Origin: an uncultured Prevotellaceae bacterium
Lineage (GTDB): Bacteria > Bacteroidota > Bacteroidia > Bacteroidales > Bacteroidaceae
Reading direction: 5' to 3'
NCBI GenBank assembly: GCA_900315565.1
Contig: OMZS01000014.1
Coordinates: 62,001-126,000, forward strand
DNA length: 64,000 nucleotides
The position numbers were made by a program, and so were the translations under genes. The notes under the pieces were generated by a model. That model searched no databases and had not been told where the DNA came from. It was given only the letters and a program-made list of their open reading frames with translations. Below, piece by piece: positions 7,999-15,699 of this stretch (its first letter is position 1; each line of letters opens with the position of its first letter).

Positions 7999-8170
7999 GT
8001 TCCGCTGGGTGTTCGGCTCAGAGTTCGGTGGATTTCCGAATCCACCGTTCCGCTGGGTGTTCGGCTCAGAGTTCGGCGGATTTCCGAATCCGCCGCATCT
8101 GAGTATCAGCATCTCCTGATGCGACAATTACATTTCTTTTCCTTATCATGATCTAAAGAATTACAAATTT
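7998..8170. repeat. Mosaic minisatellite repeat, copy A
   Basis: Two blocks of CCGTTCCGCTGGGTGTTCGG, then 12-bp units (type GTGTTCGGCKCR), then TTTCCGAATCCGCCG. A conserved tail follows (GAGTATCAGCATCTCC, GCGACAATTAC, CCTTATCATGATCTAAAG, AATTACAAATT). Copies B and C are at 9399 and 10318. The short open frames through it follow from 12-bp periodicity. Confidence 0.85.
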
Positions 8171-8331
8171 TTCGCTATGCTCCGGGCAGCAAGACAGTCA
8201 AATACTCATTCTTCGGTGGATTGCAAATATTGCAAATCTACCGAACATCCGCTGCAACGGAGGATGAATTACGCGTTGCGTAGAATAATATACTTATGAA
8301 AAATTAGGATAAAGCTGTTTTAAAGATTTAA
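8171..8331. other. Spacer with a short CATCCGCTGCAACGG repeat word
   Basis: Near 8246 the word CATCCGCTGCAACGGAGG recurs; relatives (CATCCGCCGCAACGGG, CATCCGCAGCAACGGG) close repeat copy C at 10480-10530. Nothing else was recognised. Confidence 0.5.
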
Positions 8332-8360
8332 CGCCAGTCTGCGTAAAAACAGGCTGGCGC
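8332..8360 (-). terminator. Terminator-like hairpin of the gene at 8395
   Basis: GCCAGTCTG pairs with CAGGCTGGC across an eight-base loop, about 35 bp past the stop codon of the minus-strand gene. There is no long T run. Confidence 0.6.
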
Positions 8361-8394
8361 TGGTCTTAATAATCGGTTATTTATTAATTCATCA

Positions 8395-9198
8395 TTATCT
8401 GCCGCCAATCACCTTTCGTCCGCTCTTGATATAGACTCCCTTGGGCAGTTCTGCAGATGTCGATGCAGAGTTTCCCACCTTTCGTCCCTGCAGGTCATAG
8501 AGCTTGTCGGCTTTGTTCTCTGTCTTAGGCCTCTCACTAATGGCGGTCGGTGTGCCGCTTGACGAAGCTTCGAAGTCCTTGTTGCTGAACAGCAGTTTCT
8601 CTCCCTCGTAGCAAGCCTCAAACACCATGTAGTCGCACACGCACGACGGTTTCTCGTAGTGCATGCCTAGCAACAGCCCGTTTTCCTTGAATCCGACGCC
8701 CTCCACCGCAACGGCAGTTATTTGGGGAATGTCCGATTTGTAGGTGTGGCGCACGAACGATTCCCCGTTCACCTCAATCACGTCCTGAAAGTCGGTCATG
8801 TTGTCTCGCCAATAGTCAATCTCAAATTGCCTGGGATTCAGCTCAGTCATTTTCTCTTCCGTATCAGAGTACGAAGGAATCATGTAGGTGGCAGTGCCTT
8901 CCTCTCTGACGTAGCCAAACAGCGAAGGCTCTCCCCCGTCAATGCGCCTCATGATTTTGAAATACTCCCTGTCTTTCTTGCTGTTCTTGCTTTTCACCGT
9001 GGCCTTGCCTTCCAGTGTGAAGCTCACAGGGTATGTTGTTTCCTCATACTCCATCTCTTCGGGCGTTTCAGTAGCCTCGAAATGGTGATAAGTGTAAGTC
9101 CACGACTTCCCTTCCCCAAGCATAGTTCTTTTCTGTGCATACACTATGCCACAGACAAGCAGAACAACAATTGATAATACCAGTCTTTTCATAAGCAT
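8395..9198 (-). CDS. Secreted protein of unknown function with a Prevotella-type C-terminal motif
   Basis: 267 residues. Signal peptide about 1-22 (ending VYAQ). The body (residues 23-215) is mostly beta-rich with no family I recognise. The last 40 residues contain YDLQGRKV and LPKGVYIKSGRKV, the short tail found on many Prevotella secreted proteins and related to type IX secretion sorting domains. A PorQ gene lies elsewhere in the window (52283). ATG at 9198 has AAGGA about five bases upstream; ATG at 9192 is an alternative. It is monocistronic, with its own promoter and terminator, and is flanked on both sides by mosaic repeats. Confidence 0.8.
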   Translation of the reverse strand: MLMKRLVLSIVVLLVCGIVYAQKRTMLGEGKSWTYTYHHFEATETPEEMEYEETTYPVSFTLEGKATVKSKNSKKDREYFKIMRRIDGGEPSLFGYVREEGTATYMIPSYSDTEEKMTELNPRQFEIDYWRDNMTDFQDVIEVNGESFVRHTYKSDIPQITAVAVEGVGFKENGLLLGMHYEKPSCVCDYMVFEACYEGEKLLFSNKDFEASSSGTPTAISERPKTENKADKLYDLQGRKVGNSASTSAELPKGVYIKSGRKVIGGR

Positions 9199-9287
9199 AA
9201 ATTCCTTTAAATAATTGGTTTATAACAGTTATATTTGATTTTTCTGTTTCTATCCAAGATAAGAACCACATTGTCTGCATCAACGTT

Positions 9288-9319
9288 GCAAAGATAGAAT
9301 ATTTCCATATATTCTCAAA
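9288..9319 (-). promoter_or_regulatory. Promoter of the secreted protein at 8395-9198
   Basis: Minus strand: -33 TTTG (9316-9319), 18-19 bp, -7 TATCTTTGC (9288-9296). The leader is about 85 nt. Confidence 0.75.
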
Positions 9320-9398
9320 ATTATATCTTGAAATAATAATACTTACAGCCTTTTTATCTGTTTTTTTAAAGATATTGTAAAGCAATTATTTACACTTT

Positions 9399-9530
9399 GT
9401 TCCGTTGGGTGTTCGGCGCGGGGTTCGGCGGATTTCCGAATCCGCCGCCATTGAGTATCAGCATCTCCAGATGCGACAATTACAGTTATTTTCCTTATCA
9501 TTATCTAAAGAATTACAAATTCAAATACCA
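9399..9530. repeat. Mosaic minisatellite repeat, copy B
   Basis: TTCCGTTGGGTGTTCGGCGC with two 12-bp units, then the conserved tail (GAGTATCAGCATCTCCAG, GCGACAATTAC, TTATCATTATCTAAAG, AATTACAAATT). The tail runs past the stop codon of the lipoprotein gene at 9505, so that gene's last codons lie inside the repeat. Confidence 0.85.
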
Positions 9531-10167
9531 CCAGGATGTTCTCTTGAGTATCCGAATTGTACACAATCTCGAACCAAGTGTATTCCAGGTTGTTCTTATA
9601 CACTATAACCCGGTATTTGCCTTCGTTCAGCGGCCCCATCTCGTAGGACAAGTCGTATGGGCAGACGCAGTTGGCTCCCGAGTCGTCGCAAGATTCGTAA
9701 ACCCTGATCTCGTTGCCCGAAGCCTCTACCCTTGTTTTCATGTTTTCTGCATCGCAGCAGAAAACGCTGTTTACATGGGTGATGCTCAACACGCCCTCAG
9801 CTTGGGCAGTACACTTGAAATACTCTGCGTCAGAGTCAGCGGCTCGCGTACCATTTACATTTGCCTGCTTGCATCCCGTATGAGCGAAATAGTTAAGCTT
9901 GAAGGCCGAAGTGTTGACGGTGCCGTTCTCACCATCTACGGCGGTCTTCGTCGTCCCGGTCATTTCCACAGTGCCCGTCGTTTCCACAGTGCCTGTCGTT
10001 CCCTCGTCACCTTCTTTGCTACTCTCATTGCCATCTTTCTGAGGATTGTTATCCTCGCGTTGCTCTGCAGGTTGAGAATTGTCGTCGTTGTCGTTTCCGC
10101 AACTCACGGACATGGTTGTCATCATGAGCAGTATGGCAGGAACCATTACTAAGTTTTTCTTTTTCAT
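9505..10167 (-). CDS. Putative lipoprotein, Cys-rich, unknown function
   Basis: 220 residues. The lipobox SVSC gives lipidation at Cys23. A low-complexity linker follows (about 24-75) with acidic stretches and repeats of the type TTGTVETTGTVEMTGT. The folded part (about 80-220) contains at least six Cys, including adjacent Cys in VFCCD and spaced Cys in ESCDDSGANCVC, which suggests disulfides. It should be anchored in the periplasm or on the surface. No family is recognised. The last residues (EFVIL) are encoded by mosaic repeat copy B, so insertion of the repeat probably set the present C terminus. Confidence 0.75.
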   Translation of the reverse strand: MKKKNLVMVPAILLMMTTMSVSCGNDNDDNSQPAEQREDNNPQKDGNESSKEGDEGTTGTVETTGTVEMTGTTKTAVDGENGTVNTSAFKLNYFAHTGCKQANVNGTRAADSDAEYFKCTAQAEGVLSITHVNSVFCCDAENMKTRVEASGNEIRVYESCDDSGANCVCPYDLSYEMGPLNEGKYRVIVYKNNLEYTWFEIVYNSDTQENILVVFEFVIL

Positions 10168-10214
10168 TGCTTTGTACTTTTTAGGGTTATACTATGTTTC
10201 TGCAGTAATTTTCT

Positions 10215-10223
10215 GCAAATATA
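10215..10223 (-). promoter_or_regulatory. Possible -7 box of the lipoprotein gene
   Basis: Minus strand TATATTTGC, 47 bases before the ATG. A -33 box at the right distance is not evident. Confidence 0.45.
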
Positions 10224-10317
10224 TATATTTTTTCCAATTATTGTCTTTTTTTCAGTTCACTTTTTTCACTTTTCGGATAAGCGGCTGGTTTGCAACAGAT
10301 TACAAAAACTCGCCAAT

Positions 10318-10530
10318 CGCCGTTCCGCTGGGTGTTCGGCGCAGTGTTCGGCGCGAAGTTCGGCTCGGAGTTCGGCGGATTTCCGAATCCGCCGCCATTG
10401 AGTATCAGCATCTCCAGATGCGACAATTACTGTTGTTTTCCTTATCATCTCAAAAGAATTACAAATTCGAACATCCGCCGCAACGGGTTCCACCGAACAT
10501 CCGCAGCAACGGGAACTTCCGCTGCAACGG
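10318..10530. repeat. Mosaic minisatellite repeat, copy C
   Basis: Longest copy. CCGTTCCGCTGG leads into four 12-bp units (GTGTTCGGCGCA, GTGTTCGGCGCG, AAGTTCGGCTCG, GAGTTCGGCGGA) and the conserved tail. It ends with three CATCCGCnGCAACGGG-like words. Copy B has two 12-bp units and copy A two in each of two blocks. Confidence 0.85.
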
Positions 10531-10776
10531 GGGTATCATCAGCATCATGCAGAATAAATAATTAGTTTTGTTTTTCTTGTTTCTCATCTTTTTCTATTAA
10601 AAGGTTTGTGGTGCAAAAATATAACAAAACAGCAAAAAGATGCATTTTTTTACTTAACAAAAGTAAACAAAATTATAAAGCATTGACATTCTGTCATTTA
10701 CAAAGCACAAAACAGAATGTGTTTGCTAAGTGTTTTTCACTTAACAAAAGAAAACAAGGCAGCAAGAAGCCGTTGG
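10531..10776. other. AT-rich spacer with a weak hairpin and a direct repeat
   Basis: ACTTAACAAAAG occurs twice (near 10652 and 10739). CATTCTGT (10687-10694) can pair with ACAGAATG (10712-10719), which could serve as the terminator of the TPR gene ending at 10777. No coding signal. Confidence 0.45.
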
Positions 10777-12501
10777 CTAATGCATCGTGAGAATATGTTT
10801 ATCAAAATCCTTTGCGCTGCCTTCTAAAGCAAACACTTTTTTGAGAAGCCTTTTACGAAGTACGCCCAAATGCTGCAAAGAGATTTTTTCTATTGAAGCA
10901 ATATCCTTTAAAGGAAAATGTAAACGTAAAAGGATGCACACTCTTTGTTCACCATCTGTCATTTCTGGATAGTATTCTCTGAGTGCATTCAAGAAGGAAG
11001 GCAAATGCTGGCTGACATGCAACTTTAGCTGGTGCCATTGTTCAAAGCGAATAATTATATTTTTGTCAGAGAGTGAATCTTTGAACAACTGAACGATTGG
11101 GGCATCTACAAGGCCTTCTTCTGTGTGATAGAAACTTGCCACCTGCTTGCGCTTCTGTAATTCCTGTATTCTGTGCTCTAGCTGTTCTATCTGTTCATTT
11201 CTCTCAGCCATAATAGAAGAAAAATCTTCAATATTATTGTTGTCCAATACATCCATCTCATTTTTAGCCTGCAGCAACTCTGCATATTTTTCTCTCCATT
11301 CCTGTACGTCTTTTTGAACTTGCTCTTGTTTACGCCTGTATTTTACAAGGAGGATGTATCCAATAAATAATAATGTTACAAGTATGAATAAGCCCAGCAA
11401 AGCGGCAGCAAGCAAGCGGGTGTTCCTTGTTTCCAGCATTGCTGCTTTTTTCTCTACTCTTGAATAATTATACGAAGCTTGCAAGCGCTGATAATAGTCT
11501 GTTGACAACTCATTGTAGCATGAATCGTTCATTTCCCTTGAAAGCAGGGCATACTTAACAGCAGAGTCGGGCATGTGTTTCTTTTGAAAATAATGGCAAA
11601 GCCCCCAATAGCCTGTTTCGAGGTTATTGGTTATTCCCGCTTCTTTTATTTCTTTTCTGAAATAATAAGCTGCTGAATCAAATTGACCTGTTTGCAAAAA
11701 GAAATCGCCTTTTAAATAATAGAAAGACTTGTTTTTAAGTTTTAAGTTCCCCGAAGAATCGAAGAATCCGGAATTCTTTTCATATTCATAGATATATTTC
11801 CTTGCCTCGTCAAATCTTTTTCTTTCAATGAGTAAATCCAATATTGGGCCTGTTGACTGGGTTTTTTGGCGCATCAGACCATATTTTGCATACTGGCTGA
11901 TAATATGCTCACGTAAGGCAAGTTCATCGTCTTTTTTGCCAATCAGGTTATAGATATTGCATTTTTTCCCCATGTTGCTGAGAAGCATAATGGTGTCTTC
12001 TGACTGCAACGCGCATCTATGGATGATTTCATTTTCGGCCAGAGCTTCGTCAAAGGCATGTTGATTCATCATAATTTGCATAATCTGCCCATGAATGCGG
12101 CTCAGCCGCTTGTAGTCGCAGTCGCTGGCGGTGGTGTCTGCCTGCTCCAGCGATTTGTAGAACATGTCGAGTGCCTGTGGGCTCTCGCCGGCAGTCTCGT
12201 GGGCGCAGCCCAGCAGGTAGTAGGCGCGCATGCGCTGGTGGGCGTCGCCGTGGCGGCTGAAGAAGTCGGCCAGGCGGCGGGTGCTGTCGATGCTGAGCGT
12301 GTCGTACTGGCTGTTGCGCTGCTCGTAGTCGGTGAGCATGGCCTCCATGTGTTTACGCTCAGAGGGCGACACGCAAGCTGTCAGCACCAGTAGCGGCAGT
12401 GCCAGGAGAAAAACGAGGTGCAGGGGGACGTTTACTATTGGCCGTTGACGGTTGCCGGCTGGCCGTTTATGTCGGTGGAAGTTGCGAGTTGTTTCTTTCA
12501 T
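10777..12501 (-). CDS. Membrane-anchored TPR protein with coiled coil and C-terminal helix-turn-helix
   Basis: 574 residues. A lipobox-like LTAC (Cys43) follows a hydrophobic stretch. Residues 55-345 are helical TPR-type repeats. A membrane helix spans about 363-386, followed by a coiled coil (about 388-452). The C terminus (about 500-574: MTDGEQRVCILLRLHFPLKDIASIEKIS in part) has the layout of a LuxR/SpoIIE-type winged helix seen at the end of many Bacteroides and Prevotella TPR regulators. The arrangement suggests that the TPR part senses outside the membrane and the HTH acts in the cytoplasm. DNA binding is inferred. Base use in the 3-prime two thirds is more AT-rich than in the 5-prime part, which is unusual inside one gene. 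Confidence 0.82.
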   Translation of the reverse strand: MKETTRNFHRHKRPAGNRQRPIVNVPLHLVFLLALPLLVLTACVSPSERKHMEAMLTDYEQRNSQYDTLSIDSTRRLADFFSRHGDAHQRMRAYYLLGCAHETAGESPQALDMFYKSLEQADTTASDCDYKRLSRIHGQIMQIMMNQHAFDEALAENEIIHRCALQSEDTIMLLSNMGKKCNIYNLIGKKDDELALREHIISQYAKYGLMRQKTQSTGPILDLLIERKRFDEARKYIYEYEKNSGFFDSSGNLKLKNKSFYYLKGDFFLQTGQFDSAAYYFRKEIKEAGITNNLETGYWGLCHYFQKKHMPDSAVKYALLSREMNDSCYNELSTDYYQRLQASYNYSRVEKKAAMLETRNTRLLAAALLGLFILVTLLFIGYILLVKYRRKQEQVQKDVQEWREKYAELLQAKNEMDVLDNNNIEDFSSIMAERNEQIEQLEHRIQELQKRKQVASFYHTEEGLVDAPIVQLFKDSLSDKNIIIRFEQWHQLKLHVSQHLPSFLNALREYYPEMTDGEQRVCILLRLHFPLKDIASIEKISLQHLGVLRKRLLKKVFALEGSAKDFDKHILTMH

Positions 12502-12528
12502 GTCGATTATTTTTTGGTTATTTCGTGT

Positions 12529-12560
12529 GCAAAGGTAAATAAAACAAAGGAATAGACAAA
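12529..12560 (-). promoter_or_regulatory. Promoter of the TPR/HTH gene
   Basis: Minus strand: -33 TTTG (12557-12560), exactly 19 bp, -7 TACCTTTGC (12529-12537). The -33 box forms the first bases of repeat element E2. Confidence 0.8.
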
Positions 12561-12685
12561 AATTTTCTAGAGAATCTGTGCGTATTGCCGAGGAATAATT
12601 TCCTGTTGTCGTGGATCAGGAAAATATTGTCGGGAGATATTTCGCTCTTTCTTGGTTTCAAGGTGCCATTCGGCATGAGGCTACC
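12557..12685. repeat. Repeat element E2 (CTAG/CTCACGACG family)
   Basis: Aligns over its full length with E1 at 7871-7998. It starts CAAAAATTTTCTAGAGAATC and ends GGCATGAGGCTACC. Its right end contains the stop codon of the RecD-like gene (12681-12683) and its left end the -33 box of the TPR gene. Confidence 0.8.
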
Positions 12686-14174
12686 TGTCGTCGATTTGAG
12701 TTTTGGGCCAGTTGACGAGGAAGAGCTTTTCGCTGGCGCGCGTGAAGGCAGTGTAGAGCCAGTGTATGTAGTCGGGCGTGAGCATGTCGTCGGTCATGTA
12801 GCCTTGGTCCACGTAGATGTGTGCCCATTGTCCGCCCTGTGCCTTGTGGCAGGTGACGGCGTAAGCGTATTTCACTTGCAGGGCATTGAAATGGCGGTCT
12901 TCGCGCAGTTTTTTGATGCGGTCGGCCTTGTGCGGAATGTCCTCATAGTCGGCCATGACGGCACTGAAGAGGGCTTCGCTTTGCTCGCGGGTGAGCGAGG
13001 GCGACTCAGAGGTGAGCGAGTCGCAGAGCACGGTGGCCTGCAACTCGTAGCCGTCGTAGTCGGGAAACTGCAGCCAGACATCGGCAAAATGGAAACCGTA
13101 GAGCTCGCGGTTATTGCGCACGCGCACCACCCGCACGCGGTCGCCGTTGGCAATGAACGAAATGGCCGATTCTTTCTGCGCCGGGGTTTCATTTTTCGAA
13201 GCAACCTCGGTACCAGCGGGCCTTTGGGGGGTATTTCCGTCCTCGCGCGATTGCTCAATCCAGTAATAATTGTTTTTCACCACCATGAGCATGTCGCCCG
13301 TGGTGAGCAGTTCTTCGCGGCCAAGAATCGAGTTTCTGATGCCCTGGTTGTAGATGTTGGCGCGCTTGTTGCTGCGGGTGATGACCATGGTTTCGTCGAT
13401 GCCCACCTGGCTGTAGCTGGTGTTGAGCTGCTCGATGAGTTCGTCGCCGGGAACACGCTGAATGTCGGCAAAACCACTGAAACGGATGCGCGGCAGACGG
13501 GTGAGCCCTTCGTAGAGCAGCATTTGGCGCACGGCGGTGGCGTTGCAGAGAATGCCCGACTGCTGACTCTGGCGCAGCACCTCGTTGAGGTCGCACTCGT
13601 GTACGACCAGCCCGTAGCCACGCAGGAAGCTGGCAGAAAGTGCCGGCGACTCAGTTTCGCCGACGGGCGGCAGCTGTGCCTTGTCGCCAATGAGCATCAG
13701 TCGGCAGTTGCGTCCGCCATAGACATACTCCACGAGGTCGTCGAGCAGTCGGCCACTGCCAAACATCGAGTCGAAGCCTTGGTTGGCAACCATCGATGCC
13801 TCATCGACCACGAACAGCGTGTCGTGGTGCAGATTGTCGTTCAGGTTGAAAGCGTCGGCCAGGGCCGACTTCTGACGGTAGATTTTGCGGTGGATGGTGA
13901 AGGCTGGCAGTCCGGCGTTCAGCTCGAACACCTTGGCGGCTCGCCCCGTGGGAGCCAGGAGCACCACCCGCTGGCCCACGCGCTGCAGCATGCGCACCAT
14001 GGCACCTGCCAACGATGTCTTACCCGTGCCGGCAGAGCCGCGCATCAGCATCACGGCCATGGCCTGGCGGTCGGTCAGAAACGAGGCAAACACCTGCATG
14101 GCTACGCGCTGCTCGGCTGTCGGCTCGTAACCAAATTCTTGACCAATTTGAAATACCAGTTCGTCGGTAATCAT
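12681..14174 (-). CDS. RecD-like ATP-dependent DNA helicase (AAA family, UvrD_C_2 domain)
   Basis: 497 residues. Walker A RGSAGTGKTS (about 45-54), Walker B FVVDEAS (Asp124-Glu125), motif III GDKAQLPP, and a C-terminal UvrD_C_2 motif (VTCHKAQGGQW). This is the superfamily 1B core of RecD/Dda-type 5-prime to 3-prime helicases, without a long N-terminal extension, as in Bacteroidetes. It probably unwinds DNA in repair or replication restart. It is the last gene of DUF3822-rsmD-helicase; its ATG overlaps the rsmD stop by four bases (14171-14174). The segment at about 303-330 (WIEQSREDGNTPQRPAGTEV in part) looks like a variable loop. The final codons run into repeat element E2. Confidence 0.9.
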   Translation of the reverse strand: MITDELVFQIGQEFGYEPTAEQRVAMQVFASFLTDRQAMAVMLMRGSAGTGKTSLAGAMVRMLQRVGQRVVLLAPTGRAAKVFELNAGLPAFTIHRKIYRQKSALADAFNLNDNLHHDTLFVVDEASMVANQGFDSMFGSGRLLDDLVEYVYGGRNCRLMLIGDKAQLPPVGETESPALSASFLRGYGLVVHECDLNEVLRQSQQSGILCNATAVRQMLLYEGLTRLPRIRFSGFADIQRVPGDELIEQLNTSYSQVGIDETMVITRSNKRANIYNQGIRNSILGREELLTTGDMLMVVKNNYYWIEQSREDGNTPQRPAGTEVASKNETPAQKESAISFIANGDRVRVVRVRNNRELYGFHFADVWLQFPDYDGYELQATVLCDSLTSESPSLTREQSEALFSAVMADYEDIPHKADRIKKLREDRHFNALQVKYAYAVTCHKAQGGQWAHIYVDQGYMTDDMLTPDYIHWLYTAFTRASEKLFLVNWPKTQIDDR

Positions 14175-14701
14175 CTGAAAATAGAGAAATTCACACTGCC
14201 ATAGCTTCGGTGCTCCACAAAATGCGGGTCGGCGCTGAAGTCGTGGTCTTTGCCGTGCTCAAAAACAAAAATGCCCCCGGGCTTCAGCAGGTTGTGCCCG
14301 AAAATGAGGGTTGGTATGGTGGGCAGTTCCTGCAGCGCGTAGGGCGGATCGGCAAAGACAAAGTCGAATTGCTGATGACAACTTTTCATGAAACGAAACA
14401 CATCGCCACGAATGGCAATGCAACGGTCGGTATTGAGTTTTTTCAGGCACTGGCGTATGAAGGCGTGATGGTCGCGGTCGGCCTCGACGCTCACCACCTG
14501 CTGGCAGCCTCGCGAAAGCAGTTCGAGCGAAATGCTGCCCGTTCCAGAAAACAGGTCGAGCGCCGTGGCGTCCTCGAAGTCGAGATAGCCGTTGAGCACA
14601 TTGAAAATGTTCTCTTTGGCAAAGTCGGTGGTGGGCCGTGCCTTGAACGTGCGCGGAATGTCGAAGTGGCGGCCTTTGTAGATGCCTGTGATGATTCGCA
14701 T
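14171..14701 (-). CDS. rsmD: 16S rRNA (guanine966-N2)-methyltransferase RsmD
   Basis: 176 residues, normal length. It methylates G966 of 16S rRNA using S-adenosylmethionine. N-terminal MRIITGIYKGR and RPTTDFAKENIFN match the family. The SAM loop is ALDLFSGTGSISLE (about 47-60) and the catalytic motif FADPPY (about 115-120). It lies between DUF3822 (28 bp upstream) and the helicase (4-bp overlap), a usual Bacteroidales order. Confidence 0.95.
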   Translation of the reverse strand: MRIITGIYKGRHFDIPRTFKARPTTDFAKENIFNVLNGYLDFEDATALDLFSGTGSISLELLSRGCQQVVSVEADRDHHAFIRQCLKKLNTDRCIAIRGDVFRFMKSCHQQFDFVFADPPYALQELPTIPTLIFGHNLLKPGGIFVFEHGKDHDFSADPHFVEHRSYGSVNFSIFR

Positions 14702-14729
14702 GGTGGTTAAGTTTCTTTCAGCTGGTTTT

Positions 14730-15551
14730 TTATCGTCCTTTCACGTAGTAGGCCATCACGTCGCACGGCAGCCCCTTGATTTGGGTAATGGGGGCTCGGT
14801 TGAAGTCGGCCGAGGGATTGATGACGTGGGCATAGCGCAAAAACTTCTTCGCCTCGGCCAGCAGTTCCGTCTGCTCGGGAATGTCGCCCAGCAAGTGCAG
14901 CTCGTCGCGCCGCTCGTCCATTCCGAGCTGTTTCCATACGTAGAGCATAAAATAGACGGCGTCCATGTAGCGGTCGGTGTCGAAGCTGTTGCAAAACTTG
15001 AATCTGTTTTTGTCGAAGCTGAAAATGTTGAGCTGCTTGTCGTGGAAGTAGCCGTACAGTTTGCGCCGGCTACCCGTGAAACTGCGCTGGTAGAGATAGT
15101 TCCACACCGGCACGCTCACCGGACAAAACTTTGCGTCCTGAAAATGGTCGTCGATGACCAGTTTCAGGTCTTTGTTGATGCCAAACACCGCCACCACATT
15201 CTGTGTGGGCATGACATAGCTCAGCACCACGTCGCCCTGGCATTGGCTGATGGCGTGATGGTAAATTACTTCTTTGGTGTCGTCGGCATACTCCTCGATG
15301 GGGACAAGCAAAACGGGCACGTCGATGAGCACTAGCGCGCGCTGGTAGCCACGGGCGAGCAGCTCTGCCGAGCGGAAAGCCTCGCGCAGATTGGCCGCCA
15401 TCGATATGCCGCTCTTCACGGTGTATGGCTCGTAAAATATTTGCTTCTCTGCCGCTGTGTCGGCCACTGCAAACGACAGCGTCTTACGGCTGATGCGCAG
15501 TGTGAGCCGCTGTTGTCGGGAGGTTGGAAAAGATGGGTCGGTCTCCAGCAT
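14730..15551 (-). CDS. DUF3822 family protein
   Basis: 273 residues. The sequence has the features of the DUF3822 family, which almost always precedes rsmD in Bacteroidetes: SGISMAANLREAF, a middle VVAVFGINKDLKLVIDDHF and a C-terminal ITQIKGLPCDVMAYY. The fold is believed to be related to ASKHA ATPases, but no reaction is known. Linkage to rsmD suggests a part in rRNA or ribosome maturation (inference). It is the first gene of a three-gene operon with a good promoter 95 bp upstream. Confidence 0.85.
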   Translation of the reverse strand: MLETDPSFPTSRQQRLTLRISRKTLSFAVADTAAEKQIFYEPYTVKSGISMAANLREAFRSAELLARGYQRALVLIDVPVLLVPIEEYADDTKEVIYHHAISQCQGDVVLSYVMPTQNVVAVFGINKDLKLVIDDHFQDAKFCPVSVPVWNYLYQRSFTGSRRKLYGYFHDKQLNIFSFDKNRFKFCNSFDTDRYMDAVYFMLYVWKQLGMDERRDELHLLGDIPEQTELLAEAKKFLRYAHVINPSADFNRAPITQIKGLPCDVMAYYVKGR

Positions 15552-15646
15552 GACGATATGTTATTAGTTGTTTCAGTTCTATGGGTGATAAGTGCAGACA
15601 GAGTGCCGAAATGCTGTTTTTGGCAAGCAATGCTCATTATCGGAGT

Positions 15647-15678
15647 GCAAAAATAATGCAAATCGGGCGTAACACAAA
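15647..15678 (-). promoter_or_regulatory. Promoter of the DUF3822-rsmD-helicase operon
   Basis: Minus strand: -33 TTTG (15675-15678), 19 bp, -7 TATTTTTGC (15647-15655). Confidence 0.8.
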
Positions 15679-15699
15679 ACAAAAACCCGCTTTTTTTCG

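Noticed and set aside
7898-8119. Small frame reading FRWVFGSEFGGFPNPP and similar frames at 9397 and 10290
   Set aside because: They lie in the mosaic repeats and are open only because the unit is 12 bp; no start signals and both strands are open.
12585-14204. 539-codon plus-strand frame
   Set aside because: Antisense of the RecD-like helicase, with composition typical of a shadow frame.
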